Assembly: GCF_002797415.1 (NCBI RefSeq)
Contig: NZ_KZ454944.1
Location: 1,194,655 to 1,258,654, forward strand
Source of the DNA: Bacillus alkalisoli
Lineage (GTDB): Bacteria; Bacillota; Bacilli; Bacillales; Bacillaceae_I
DNA length: 64,000 bases
Direction: 5' to 3'
Both the position numbers and the translations under genes were made by a program. Shown in pieces: positions 36,259-46,724 of the stretch (position 1 is the stretch's first letter; every line of letters starts with the position of its first letter). A model generated the notes under the pieces. That model made no database searches. It was not told where the DNA came from and was given only the letters and a program-made list of their open reading frames with translations.

Positions 36259-36413
36259 GTTGATGTTCACTGTAGGTGCTCGCTTTCCGCGGGCGGTAAA
36301 AAGGAAGGTTATTTTCACTGTCGTGAAAAAACCTACTCCTCGGCGCAAGCGCCTGTGGGGTCTCACTTAACACGCTTTCCCGCAGGAGTCGAGCACCTGC
36401 AGTGAACATCAAC
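36259..36413 (-). repeat. R1 palindromic repeat, copy 8 (with insert B)
   Basis: Arms GTTGATGTTCACTG(T/C)AGGTGC extend to 23 of 24 complementary positions, the longest in the window. Reverse orientation, with module B in the middle. The complement of the flank beyond the left arm reads AGTTAAT, similar to the AGTTAGTA seen after other copies. Confidence 0.92.
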
Positions 36414-36477
36414 AATATATATTTTAGAATTGGTTTGTCGTATTATAATCTTCTCAAATTCTAACTTAATTAATTTT

Positions 36478-36505
36478 GGCTAGCGTAAACTGCTGGCCTT
36501 TTTTT
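36478..36505 (+). terminator. Terminator between two R1 copies
   Basis: Stem GGCTAGC / GCTGGCC (one G-T pair) with loop GTAAACT and seven T residues. It may end bofC transcripts reading through R1 copy 8. Confidence 0.75.
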
Positions 36506-36550
36506 GTTAAGTTCTTTTTCGTATACTATTCTTTAAAAGTAAGTTAAAAG

Positions 36551-36676
36551 TAGAACATTACCGCAGGCACTTGCTTTCCGCTGGGAGGAAGACGAGCCTC
36601 CTCGACGTACCGTCTGCGGGGTCTCGCCCTTTCCTCTATGTCCCGCAGGAGTCAAGTGCCTTCCGCTTCAATCCAC
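36551..36676 (-). repeat. R1 palindromic repeat, copy 9
   Basis: Reverse-oriented core: TTGCTTTCCGCTGGGAGG, GAGCCTCCTCGACG, TGCGGGGTCTCGC and CCCGCAGGAGTC. Inner arms CAGGCACTTG / CAAGTGCCTT pair; outer arms are partly diverged. With copy 8 it accounts for most of the 668-bp bofC-ruvA gap; 36677-36900 holds only AT-rich sequence and the ruvA leader. Confidence 0.82.
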
Positions 36677-36900
36677 TATAGTTTTTAAATAAAGTCAATG
36701 ATCAAACCTTTTTTTACGAAAAGGACCTATCAATGTTTATGTAACAAACAAAATATACAAATGAAAGACTACAGTGAACAGTAACAGTTTCAATCCCTGT
36801 TTCTTATATTAAAACGAAATCATTCCTTCTACCGTACAAACGTTCTAAGATTATGGTAAAATGTTAAACAGACATTACGTTGATTGGAGAAGGATAGATT

Positions 36901-37509
36901 TTGATCGAATTTGTTAAAGGCTACGTAGATTTTGTAAGTCCCGAATATGTTGTTTTAGATGTAAATGGAATTGGTTATCAAATACATGCACCAAATCCAT
37001 TCATCTATCAAGTAAATAAAGAAAAAGCTATTACGATTTATACATACCAGCACGTAAGAGAAGATATTTTAGCTCTATACGGCTTTCATACAAGAGAAGA
37101 AAAAAACTTATTTTTAAAACTTTTAAATGTTACAGGAATTGGTCCAAAAGGTGCACTAGCAATTATTGCTACAGGACAGCCAAACCAAGTCGTACAAGCA
37201 ATAGAAAATGAAGATGAAAAATTCTTAACGAAATTCCCTGGAGTCGGAAAAAAGACAGCTCGCCAAATTATATTAGACTTAAAAGGCAAACTGAACGATA
37301 TTGTACCAGCTGCAATGCCTAACCTTTTTCAACAAGACGTCGAGTTATTTCCGCCTAGTGAGCAGCCTGCTTTAGATGAAGCATTAGAAGCGTTAAAAGT
37401 GTTAGGGTACGGTGATAGAGAGATTAAAAAAGTTGTCCCAGCCCTTCAAAAAGAAAATTTAACAACAGATCAATATGTTAAGAGAGCGTTACAGCTCCTC
37501 CTCAAATAA
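36901..37509 (+). CDS. ruvA: Holliday junction DNA helicase subunit RuvA
   Basis: 202 aa, TTG start with GGAGAAGGA. OB fold at the N-terminus ([14 protein letters not shown]), two helix-hairpin-helix motifs ([27 protein letters not shown]) and the C-terminal RuvB-binding domain. Its tetramer recognises Holliday junctions. ruvB follows after 15 bp. Confidence 0.97.
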   Translation: MIEFVKGYVDFVSPEYVVLDVNGIGYQIHAPNPFIYQVNKEKAITIYTYQHVREDILALYGFHTREEKNLFLKLLNVTGIGPKGALAIIATGQPNQVVQAIENEDEKFLTKFPGVGKKTARQIILDLKGKLNDIVPAAMPNLFQQDVELFPPSEQPALDEALEALKVLGYGDREIKKVVPALQKENLTTDQYVKRALQLLLK

Positions 37510-37524
37510 AGGGGTGAAAATAGT

Positions 37525-38526
37525 ATGGATGAACGAATGATTTCTCAAGATGCCAATAGGGAAGACCAGTCGCTAGAATTTAGCTTGAGACCGCAAAATT
37601 TAAAACAATATATTGGGCAAGATAAAGTAAAAGAAAATTTAGAAGTATTTATTGAAGCGGCAAAGCTAAGGCAGGAAACGTTGGACCATGTTTTACTTTA
37701 CGGACCTCCTGGGCTAGGTAAAACAACATTAGCTGCGATTATTGCTAACGAAATGGGGGTTCAACTTCGTACAACAGCAGGACCTGCGATTGAAAGGCCT
37801 GGTGACTTAGCTGCGATATTAACTGCTTTAGAGCCAGGTGATGTGTTGTTTATTGATGAAATTCATCGTCTGCACCGTTCCATTGAAGAAGTATTATATC
37901 CGGCAATGGAAGATTTTTGTCTCGATATTGTAATAGGAAAAGGTCCAAGCTCTAGGTCTGTGCGCTTAGATTTGCCACCGTTTACGTTAGTTGGTGCAAC
38001 AACAAGGGTTGGTTTATTAACAGCACCATTAAGAGACAGGTTTGGTGTTTTAAGTAGGTTAGAGTATTATAATGAAGCTCAACTAACAGAAATTTGTATT
38101 CGAACAGCGCAAATTTTAGAAATTGGGATTGAAGTGAAGGCTGCATCTGAAATTGCAAGAAGAGCCCGTGGAACACCGAGGATTGCAAACAGGTTACTTC
38201 GTAGAGTGCGTGACTTTGCGCAAGTTTTAAAGAAAGAAGCAATAAGTGAATCACTTGCAAAAGAAGCGTTAGATCGCTTGCAAGTAGATAAATTAGGTTT
38301 AGATCATATTGACCATAAACTTTTAACAGGTATAATGGAAAAGTTCCGGGGTGGACCTGTGGGAGTGGATACAATCGCAGCCACCATTGGTGAAGAGTCA
38401 CATACAATTGAAGATGTGTATGAACCGTATTTATTGCAAATTGGGTTTTTACAACGAACACCAAGAGGTAGAATTGTAACAGCTTTAGCTTACGAACACT
38501 TTGGGCTGGAGGTGCCACAGCAGTGA
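37525..38526 (+). CDS. ruvB: Holliday junction branch migration ATPase RuvB
   Basis: 333 aa AAA+ motor. Walker [10 protein letters not shown] near residue 58, Walker [10 protein letters not shown] near 110, sensor [18 protein letters not shown] and C-terminal winged helix with [12 protein letters not shown]. Overlaps the next small gene by 4 bp. Confidence 0.98.
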   Translation: MDERMISQDANREDQSLEFSLRPQNLKQYIGQDKVKENLEVFIEAAKLRQETLDHVLLYGPPGLGKTTLAAIIANEMGVQLRTTAGPAIERPGDLAAILTALEPGDVLFIDEIHRLHRSIEEVLYPAMEDFCLDIVIGKGPSSRSVRLDLPPFTLVGATTRVGLLTAPLRDRFGVLSRLEYYNEAQLTEICIRTAQILEIGIEVKAASEIARRARGTPRIANRLLRRVRDFAQVLKKEAISESLAKEALDRLQVDKLGLDHIDHKLLTGIMEKFRGGPVGVDTIAATIGEESHTIEDVYEPYLLQIGFLQRTPRGRIVTALAYEHFGLEVPQQ

Positions 38527-38723
38527 TAGAATTACCAAAGATGTTAATGGTAATAGGCGGAGTTCTATTGTTAATTGGACTCCTTTGGCAAGTAATCGGA
38601 AGAATTCCAGGTGACATTGTCATGAAAAAAGGAAACTTTACCTTTTATTTTCCCATCGTAACGTCTATTATTATCAGTGTTGTATTAAGTTTAGTATTTT
38701 ATTTTATTGGAAGAGTGCGTTGA
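38523..38723 (+). CDS. DUF2905 small membrane protein
   Basis: 66 aa, GTG start with GGAGGTG inside the ruvB end. Two membrane helices separated by [18 protein letters not shown], the signature of DUF2905 (YrzS-like in B. subtilis). Function unknown. Its coupling to ruvB is conserved in bacilli. Confidence 0.88.
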   Translation: MIELPKMLMVIGGVLLLIGLLWQVIGRIPGDIVMKKGNFTFYFPIVTSIIISVVLSLVFYFIGRVR

Positions 38724-38751
38724 AATAATTTGAATTAAAAATACAAATGAA

Positions 38752-38965
38752 GTTGATGTTCGTGGTAGATGTGAGACTCCTCGAAAATGCATCCGCATTT
38801 TCTTCGTGCGTAGAATCTCAAGGAAGCCCTCATTGTCCTGCGGGAGAAGCGTGATAAGGGAGACCTCGCAGACGCTTGCGCCGAGGAGTAGGTTTTTTCA
38901 CGACGGTGAAAATAACCATCCTTTTTACCGCCCGCGGAAAACGAACATCAGCCATGAACATCAAC
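38752..38965 (+). repeat. R1 palindromic repeat, copy 10 (with inserts A and B)
   Basis: Arms GTTGATGTTC(G/A)TGG--GATGT are complementary at 18 of 21 positions. It contains module A (AAAATGCATCCGCATTTTC) and module B (TTTTTTCACGACGGTGAAAA), so it shows that the two inserts are independent. GGTTAGTA follows the right arm. It fills the 300-bp gap before queA. Confidence 0.9.
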
Positions 38966-39023
38966 GGTTAGTATCCAATAAATAATATAGATTAAGATTA
39001 AAGCGAAAAGGTGAACATTTTTT

Positions 39024-40052
39024 ATGAAAATAGATCTATTTGATTTTCATCTACCAGAAGAACTAATTGCACAAACACCACTATTAGACCGTGAAGCATC
39101 CAAGTTAATGGTATTAAACAAAGAGTCTGGAGAACTAACACACGAACCATCCTTTCGTTCCATTTTACAATATGTAAAAGAAGGGGACTGCTTAGTATTA
39201 AATGACACAAGAGTATTACCTGCACGACTTTTCGGTGTAAAAGAAGAGACAGGCGCAAAAGTAGAAGTGTTATTACTAAAGCAAACAGAAGGTGAAACAT
39301 GGGAAACGCTTGTGAAGCCTGCCAAAAGAGTAAAAGTAGGTACAGTGCTCACATTTGGTGACGGCAGACTTAAAGCTGTTTGTGTTGGAGAAAGTGACCA
39401 TGGAGGACGTCATATCGAATTTCAATACGAAGGAATTTTTTATGAAGTTTTAGAAGGATTAGGTGAAATGCCATTACCTCCTTACATAAGAGAACAATTA
39501 GATGACCAAGAACGTTATCAAACAGTTTTTGCTAAGGAAAGAGGTTCTGCTGCAGCTCCGACAGCTGGCTTGCATTTTACAGAAAAGCTACTGGATGAGC
39601 TAAAAGAAAAAGGTGTCCATATTGCCTTTATTACGTTACATGTAGGACTTGGTACGTTTCGTCCAGTTAGTGTGGATGATATTTTGGAACATGATATGCA
39701 TGCAGAGTTTTATCAAATGTCAGAAGGTACGGCTAGATTGCTAAACGATGTTCGCGCAAATGGTGGAAGAATAATTTCAGTTGGAACGACTTCTACCCGT
39801 ACGTTAGAAACAATTGCATCCGAACATAAGGAGTTTAAAGAAGCTAGCGGTTGGACAAACATATTTATATACCCTGGTTATGAATTTAAAGCAATTGATG
39901 GAATGATCACAAATTTCCATTTACCTAAATCAACACTCATTATGTTAATTAGCGCATTAGCAGGTAGAGAAAACGTATTACATGCTTATGAAGCAGCGGT
40001 TACAGAACGTTATCGATTCTTTAGCTTCGGCGATGCAATGTTGATCTTATAG
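39024..40052 (+). CDS. queA: SAM:tRNA ribosyltransferase-isomerase QueA
   Basis: 342 aa, normal length. Begins [33 protein letters not shown] and [18 protein letters not shown] are conserved. It adds the epoxycyclopentane ring precursor in queuosine synthesis. Operon with tgt and yajC. Confidence 0.97.
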   Translation: MKIDLFDFHLPEELIAQTPLLDREASKLMVLNKESGELTHEPSFRSILQYVKEGDCLVLNDTRVLPARLFGVKEETGAKVEVLLLKQTEGETWETLVKPAKRVKVGTVLTFGDGRLKAVCVGESDHGGRHIEFQYEGIFYEVLEGLGEMPLPPYIREQLDDQERYQTVFAKERGSAAAPTAGLHFTEKLLDELKEKGVHIAFITLHVGLGTFRPVSVDDILEHDMHAEFYQMSEGTARLLNDVRANGGRIISVGTTSTRTLETIASEHKEFKEASGWTNIFIYPGYEFKAIDGMITNFHLPKSTLIMLISALAGRENVLHAYEAAVTERYRFFSFGDAMLIL

Positions 40053-40058
40053 AAATAG

Positions 40059-41219
<1,161 letters not shown>

Positions 41220-41264
41220 TATGATATTATAAATGTAGATTATTATTGAAAGGGGGTTAGAAAT

Positions 41265-41525
41265 ATGGAACTATTAGGTGTTATTTGGCCATTACTATTA
41301 ATGTTCGCGATTTTCTATTTCTTACTAATTCGTCCTCAGCAAAAGCGCCAAAAAGCTGTACGTGAAATGCAGACAAGCCTTGCAAAAGGAAATAAAGTTG
41401 TAACGATTGGTGGCTTACACGGTATCGTTGATGCATTAGACGAAGACAAAGTTGTAATTAAAGCTGGAGATGGTTCACGTCTTACATATGATCGTGCTGC
41501 AATTCGTGAAGTAATTAGCGAATAA
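41265..41525 (+). CDS. yajC: Preprotein translocase accessory protein YajC
   Basis: 86 aa with one N-terminal membrane helix (about residues 5-22) followed by RPQQKRQKAVREMQ and a small beta domain. In other bacteria it associates with SecDF; secDF lies 5 kb downstream. AAAGGGGG ribosome binding site. Confidence 0.95.
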   Translation: MELLGVIWPLLLMFAIFYFLLIRPQQKRQKAVREMQTSLAKGNKVVTIGGLHGIVDALDEDKVVIKAGDGSRLTYDRAAIREVISE

Positions 41526-41540
41526 TCTATTCTAGCAAAC

Positions 41541-41580
41541 AAAAAAACCGAAATCGGCCAATGGCTGTTTCGGTTTTTTC
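41541..41580. terminator. Bidirectional terminator after yajC
   Basis: Stem AAAAAACCGAAA / TTTCGGTTTTTT with a 14-nt loop, between converging genes. Confidence 0.88.
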
Positions 41581-41599
41581 TGTATTGAAAAGGTAGCAT

Positions 41600-41980
41600 T
41601 TACGCTCTTGAAGAAGTTAAATTAACTCCAATAATTCCACCAAGTGCAGCGACAGCTACAAAAGCTGTGTGGAAAAATAGTTGTGACATCGTAAATAACA
41701 TATCATTCCCTAAGTATTGAAATAAGAAAATTACTAGCGTATACATTCCACCAGTTGCTGCACCAAGTAACCAGCCCTTTTCTTTTCCTTTTCCGCCAGA
41801 AACAAATCCGCCAATAAACAAAGCAACAAATGAAAGTGCAAGGATTATCCACGCAACGGATGCTTCTTGTAATGAAGTAAACCTTAATAATGTTGAAAAT
41901 ACTAAACCTGTTAAAATGGCAATAACAAAAATCGTCACAACCCCAAACATAACTGCATAACCAAGTCGTTTAGATTCCAT
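41600..41980 (-). CDS. TIGR04086-type four-helix membrane protein (YrzE-like)
   Basis: 126 aa with four membrane helices and a Gly-rich loop (FIGGFVSGGKGKEKGW). It matches the small YrzE-type membrane protein found after yajC in bacilli. Function unknown. AGGGAGGGG precedes its ATG. Confidence 0.8.
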   Translation of the reverse strand: MESKRLGYAVMFGVVTIFVIAILTGLVFSTLLRFTSLQEASVAWIILALSFVALFIGGFVSGGKGKEKGWLLGAATGGMYTLVIFLFQYLGNDMLFTMSQLFFHTAFVAVAALGGIIGVNLTSSRA

Positions 41981-42103
41981 TTATTTTCCCCTCCCTAAAA
42001 AGTACATGCTCTGTAATACAAGCATATTCATGTCCAAAAATTTTTAGAATACAAATATTTTCATGGACATGCATCATATGATGTAAAGAGGGGAGAGGGA
42101 CAC

Positions 42104-43390
42104 ATGTTTACTACGTTAGCATTAGCTATCTTTGTTATTACTTACATTGTTATTATGTCTGAAAAGTATGATCGTGCGTTAATAGCCTGTATCGGAGGAG
42201 TGGCAATGCTACTTGCAGGGGTGTTAACAACGAAAACTGCTTTTCTCAAATATATTGATTGGAATACAATTGCTTTACTATTTTCCATGATGGTTATTGT
42301 AACGATTACGAGTAAAACAGGTATTTTTGAATATATGGCAATTCTCCTAGCAAAAGTAGTGAAAGGAAGGGGAATTCCGCTTTTATTTGCCATATCTCTA
42401 TTAACCGCTATAGGCTCTGCATTTCTTGCTAATGTAACTACTGTTTTATTGCTAGTGCCTATCATTTTGACCTTAACTAAATTCTTAAAATTACCGGCCA
42501 TTCCTTATTTGATTTCTGTTATTTTGGCCTCTAACATTGGAGGTACTGCAACATTAATAGGTGATCCGCCAAACACCATGATTGGTCAAGCAGTTGAACA
42601 TTTGAATTTTAACGACTTTTTGTTTCATTTATCACCAATCGTTATCATTATATTTTTCGTTACGATGTTCGGTTTAATTTTATTGTACGGCAAAAAACTA
42701 CACGTTCAAAAGAAAGAGCAAGAAGAATTACGAAAATTGAAAGCGGCAAATTATTTAAAGTTAGATGCAACTTTAATCAAATCTTTATCTATATTAGTTA
42801 TTACGATTGTAGGTTTTATGTGTCATACATTTTTAAATGTAGAGCTAACAACTGTAGCGATGGCAGGAGCACTTTTGTTATTACTTTTAACTCATGATGT
42901 TAATGCGCCTGAGGAAGTGTTAAAACAAGTAGAATGGGGTACATTGTTCTTTTTTATCGGCTTATTTTTATTAGTAGGTGGAATGGAAGAAGTGGGTATA
43001 ATCGATGAACTAGCACGAGGTATGATCTACGCTACGGAAGGAGATTTGCCAACAACCGCTATTTTTATTTTATGGCTAACAGGTATATTGTCAGGTTTTG
43101 TGGACAATATTCCATTTGTAGCAGCGATGATACCAGTAATAGTTGAGTTTGAGGACTATGGGATGACAAACTTAGATCCATTATGGTGGTCGCTTGCACT
43201 TGGAGCTTGCCTCGGAGGAAATGGGACGCTTTTAGGTTCATCTTCTAATCTTGTCGTGGCAGGGCTTGCTGCAAAATCAAATAATGGGATTCATTTTGTA
43301 CAATTTATGAAAATTGGTATTCCAGTTGTGGTCGTTTCGCTTGTACTTTCAACGGTTTATATCTATTTCAGATATTTAATTCATTTTTAA
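42104..43390 (+). CDS. ArsB/NhaD (ion transporter superfamily) permease
   Basis: 428 aa, about 11 membrane helices. The family motif SNIGGTATLIGDPPNTMIG near residues 145-163 and the repeat-like LGGNGTLLGSSSNLVVAG near 369-386 are typical of the IT superfamily. The substrate (Na+/H+, arsenite or anion) cannot be read from sequence. B. subtilis has no such gene between yrzE and yrbG, so it is a local insertion or a loss in that lineage. Confidence 0.85.
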   Translation: MFTTLALAIFVITYIVIMSEKYDRALIACIGGVAMLLAGVLTTKTAFLKYIDWNTIALLFSMMVIVTITSKTGIFEYMAILLAKVVKGRGIPLLFAISLLTAIGSAFLANVTTVLLLVPIILTLTKFLKLPAIPYLISVILASNIGGTATLIGDPPNTMIGQAVEHLNFNDFLFHLSPIVIIIFFVTMFGLILLYGKKLHVQKKEQEELRKLKAANYLKLDATLIKSLSILVITIVGFMCHTFLNVELTTVAMAGALLLLLLTHDVNAPEEVLKQVEWGTLFFFIGLFLLVGGMEEVGIIDELARGMIYATEGDLPTTAIFILWLTGILSGFVDNIPFVAAMIPVIVEFEDYGMTNLDPLWWSLALGACLGGNGTLLGSSSNLVVAGLAAKSNNGIHFVQFMKIGIPVVVVSLVLSTVYIYFRYLIHF

Positions 43391-43516
43391 AATCCACATG
43401 GAAAATGCTACAAAACATTATTTCTTCCAATGAGTTCATACTAAAAATAACCTTTGCTGTTAGATAAATTTTTGACATATGAAGGAACCTTTCGAATTTC
43501 AAAGGAGGCCTTTTCA

Positions 43517-44173
43517 TTGGATGATGTTTTTATTATTATAGCCCGGACTATTTTCTTATATATCGTAATCCTGTTCATCTTTAGAATTATGGGGAAGCGG
43601 GAAATTGGGGAACTAAGTATATTAGACTTAGTTGTATTTATCATGATTGCTGAAATGGCAGTAGTGGCTATTGAAAACCCTCAAGATAAAATGTGGCATA
43701 CACTGTTACCAATTTTTCTTTTAGTAAGTATTCAAATTTTGTTGGCTTTTCTTTCGTTAAAAAGCCAAAAATTTAGGGACATCATTGATGGAAAGCCTTC
43801 GGTAATTATTAATAAAGGTAAAATTGATGAAAAGGAAATGAAAAAGCAGCGTTATAATTTTGATGACTTATTAGTGCAATTACGTGATAAAAACGTAAAA
43901 AATGTAGCGGATGTGGAGTTTGCAATATTAGAGCCTTCCGGGAAGTTATCTGTCATTGAAAAAGATAAAAAGAAGTCAAAAAAGAAAGAACCAACCTTGA
44001 ATTTACCGTATGTTATGGACGGAACTATCCAAGAGGACAATCTAAAAACAGACAACAAAACAAATTTATGGTTAAGACAAGAACTAAGAAAGCTTGGTTA
44101 CAAAGATATTAAGAAGATCTCTTATTGTAGTTATGATAATGGTGTATTTTTTATTGACCTAAAAGACGAATAA
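43517..44173 (+). CDS. DUF421 membrane protein (YrbG-like)
   Basis: 218 aa. I place the start at the TTG 8 bp after AAAGGAGG (43501-43508); the frame is open to 43454 but lacks a site there. Three N-terminal helices with IMGKREIGELSILDLVVFIMI, then the DUF421 soluble domain (GKPSVIINKGKIDEKEMKKQRYNFDDLL). Paralogues affect spore or membrane properties, but the role is not established. Confidence 0.82.
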   Translation: MDDVFIIIARTIFLYIVILFIFRIMGKREIGELSILDLVVFIMIAEMAVVAIENPQDKMWHTLLPIFLLVSIQILLAFLSLKSQKFRDIIDGKPSVIINKGKIDEKEMKKQRYNFDDLLVQLRDKNVKNVADVEFAILEPSGKLSVIEKDKKKSKKKEPTLNLPYVMDGTIQEDNLKTDNKTNLWLRQELRKLGYKDIKKISYCSYDNGVFFIDLKDE

Positions 44174-44217
44174 AAGAGCACGATTTCTTATTCTAACTAG
44201 AAATTGTGCTCTCTTTA
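44174..44217 (+). terminator. Terminator of DUF421 gene
   Basis: Stem AGAGCACGATTTCT / AGAAATTGTGCTCT with a 9-nt loop and CTTTAATTTT tail. Confidence 0.82.
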
Positions 44218-44260
44218 ATTTTATTAGTGGTTCAGTTTTTAGATAGACTTTGAAAGCTTT

Positions 44261-44617
44261 ATGAAGTTCAATCACAAGTTTTTTTGGAGCCATAATGAAC
44301 TTCATCGGGCTTATGAAGTTCAATCACACCTTTTTTTGGAACCGAAATGAACTTCATCGTGCTTATGAAGTTCAATCTCAAATTTTTTCAGAGCCATAAT
44401 GAACTTCATCGTGCTTATGAAGTTCAATCACAACTTTTTACAGAGCCGAAATGAACTTCATCGTGCTTATGAAGTTCAATCACAACTTTTTTCAGAGCTG
44501 GAATGAACTTCATCGTGCTTATGAAGTTCAATCACAACTTTTTACAGAGCCGAAATGAACTTCATCAGCCATATGAAGTTCATTCACAACTCCTTTCAAA
44601 GTCAAAATGAACTTCAC
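44261..44617. repeat. Tandem array of seven 52-bp inverted-repeat units
   Basis: ATGAAGTTCA begins at 44261, 44313, 44365, 44417, 44469, 44521 and 44573, an exact 52-bp period. Each unit also holds TGAACTTCAT (TGAACTTCAC in the last), so it can form a 10-bp stem with a 25-nt loop, and neighbouring units are joined by 7 nt (mostly CGTGCTT). The loops are similar but not identical (CAATCACAACTTTTT-type). It lies between the converging DUF421 and spoVB genes and has no open frame of note. Confidence 0.95.
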
Positions 44618-44633
44618 AAAACAGACCTTTTCA

Positions 44634-46181
44634 TTATCGTACAAATTTCTTCAAAAACGGTATTCTTGCAAGTTCTTCTTTTTTAACTAGACCAAAAATT
44701 AAAAGTAAAAGAATGTAAAGTAGGATGGTAATGGTTACAAACAAAATACTCCTTGTTCCGATAGATGCACCTAGGAGAAGGTGTCCGTACATCCATTTCC
44801 CGCTAAAGACACATATCCCCATTGTAATAAAGCTTTTTACATAATCTCTAACATAAAAAGTGTAAGATAACACTTTCATAATCGTCGCCATGTGTAATAC
44901 TGTAACAAGCACTATCCCAATTACAATCGCAAGTGCGGCACCCATTATACCAATCTGTGTTGCTAAAATAAAGATTAGAGCTGTCTTAATAACTGCACCA
45001 ATTAAACTGTTAATCATCGCTGCTTTGGCTAGATCAAGTGCCTGTAATGTTGCTTGTAATGGTCCTTGAAAATAATAAAATAAGAAAAACGGTGCCATAA
45101 CTTTAATGTAAATGGCAGAATTACTTGTGCCATACATTAACAACATGATTGGATCAGCATATACGTACAGCAAAACAACGGCAATACCTCCACTTACAAA
45201 ACAAAGTCGTAATGCTTGTTGAAGTCTATGTTCAATAAGTAACGTATTTTTTTTCGCTGCAGCCTCACTAATAGCAGGAACTAACGATGTTGATAAGGAA
45301 TAAGTAATAAAGGAAGGTAGCAAAAGTAATGGCAAAGCAAATCCTACTAGCTCTCCATACTGTTTTGTTGCAACGACGGTAGCAACACCAGCGATTGCTA
45401 AACTTTGAGCAACAACAATTGGTTCAAAAAACCATGCAATAGACCCGATCATGCGGCTTCCTGTTGTGGGTAGGGCTATTTTCATGAGTTCGTTAAATGT
45501 TTGCTTTCCTTCACCGACAAAAGTAAAGAACTTTTTACGTAATCGGAATTTCTTTTTCGTTTTGAACATGAAAAGCATATATAGAAGGGACATTAATTCC
45601 CCGATAACAGCTGATAACATGGCACCGGCTGCGGCATACTCAATTCCGTATGGTAACAATGCTTTTGTAAAGGCAGCTACTAAAGAAATACGTACAACTT
45701 GTTCTATAACTTGGGAAATGGCAGACGGCTTCATATTTTGTTTTCCTTGGAAATAACCGCGCAGAACCGATGAAATAGCAATGATAGGTACAACAGGTGC
45801 AATTGCCAATAACGGATAATACGTTCTTGCATCAGTAAAAAGATGATTTGATAAATATGGTGCCAAAAGAATCATGGCTGGAGTGAAGATAAGACTTAAC
45901 GTACCAGTAGTCGCTAAAGAGACGACTAAAATCTTTTTTACTTTACGTCTGTCCCCTTGAGCTTCCGCTTCCGCAATAAGTTTCGAGATGGCGACAGGTA
46001 AACCTAATTGAGTGATGGTAATGGTTAAAACGAGAGTAGGTACAGCCATCATATACAAGCCGACCCCTTCTTCACCGATGAAGCGGGCGACAACTATTCG
46101 ATTAATAAACCCTAAAATTCTCGTAATAAACCCTGCAAAAATAAGGATTAATGTTCCTTTAATAAAGGTTTGTTTTGTCAT
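44634..46181 (-). CDS. spoVB: Stage V sporulation protein B (MurJ-like flippase family)
   Basis: 515 aa with 14 predicted membrane helices of the MVF/polysaccharide transport fold. Starts MTKQTFIKGTLILIFAGFITRILGFINRIVVAR. SpoVB is needed for spore cortex peptidoglycan synthesis, probably moving precursors across the outer forespore membrane. Same relative position as in B. subtilis. Confidence 0.93.
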   Translation of the reverse strand: MTKQTFIKGTLILIFAGFITRILGFINRIVVARFIGEEGVGLYMMAVPTLVLTITITQLGLPVAISKLIAEAEAQGDRRKVKKILVVSLATTGTLSLIFTPAMILLAPYLSNHLFTDARTYYPLLAIAPVVPIIAISSVLRGYFQGKQNMKPSAISQVIEQVVRISLVAAFTKALLPYGIEYAAAGAMLSAVIGELMSLLYMLFMFKTKKKFRLRKKFFTFVGEGKQTFNELMKIALPTTGSRMIGSIAWFFEPIVVAQSLAIAGVATVVATKQYGELVGFALPLLLLPSFITYSLSTSLVPAISEAAAKKNTLLIEHRLQQALRLCFVSGGIAVVLLYVYADPIMLLMYGTSNSAIYIKVMAPFFLFYYFQGPLQATLQALDLAKAAMINSLIGAVIKTALIFILATQIGIMGAALAIVIGIVLVTVLHMATIMKVLSYTFYVRDYVKSFITMGICVFSGKWMYGHLLLGASIGTRSILFVTITILLYILLLLIFGLVKKEELARIPFLKKFVR

Positions 46182-46305
46182 TAGTTTCCCTGCCTTTATT
46201 TAAAAAGTTTTCATCATAAATGTGAATCAATACGTACTACCACTATATGCTTGTACATTGGCCAAGCATGACAAGTATAGGAAAAAACAAAGGAGGTATT
46301 TATTT

Positions 46306-46587
46306 ATGGGGACAAAAAAAGAACATGCATACGATTTGTTTCGTTTTGATTTAGAGCCTGTTTTACAAAGTAAAATGGAAGAGTTTCATATGCTAGGGTA
46401 CGACAAAGTGACAGTAGGTGACGTATGGGAGTGTATGACGAAGAAAAAATGGAAAAAGCCAGAATCAAAACAGTTACACGAATTAGTATCGGATGTATAC
46501 AGATTGAAAATTGTGGATTACATGAGTTACATAACGATTGAAGCATATAAAGCACCTAACTATTTTGAATCGGTAAAAGATTCGTGA
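46306..46587 (+). CDS. comN: Post-transcriptional regulator ComN (YrzD)
   Basis: 93 aa, AAAGGAGGT 5 bp before the ATG at 46306. The frame is open to 46222 without a site. An all-helical basic protein, with VGDVWECMTKKKWKKPESKQLHELV. In B. subtilis ComN promotes comE mRNA localisation and late competence; it lies between spoVB and secDF there too. This links the region to DNA uptake. Confidence 0.85.
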   Translation: MGTKKEHAYDLFRFDLEPVLQSKMEEFHMLGYDKVTVGDVWECMTKKKWKKPESKQLHELVSDVYRLKIVDYMSYITIEAYKAPNYFESVKDS

Positions 46588-46606
46588 TATGTCTTTAAGT
46601 GTCTAA

Positions 46607-46635
46607 TTGACACGTGTTGTTAGTTGTTTCATAAT
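46607..46635 (+). promoter_or_regulatory. secDF promoter
   Basis: TTGACA at 46607-46612, 17-bp spacer, CATAAT at 46630-46635, about 90 bp before secDF. Confidence 0.65.
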
Positions 46636-46724
46636 GAGAATATTAGTTTTATTTGAACTTATACATACTTTACATGCAGCGATTGAAAAGTGGTTGTACA
46701 CATCGAAGGAGGATTTAAGACAAT

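Noticed and set aside
44261..44617. CRISPR array
   Set aside because: The would-be spacers are almost the same in every unit and the units are self-complementary hairpins. No cas gene is near.
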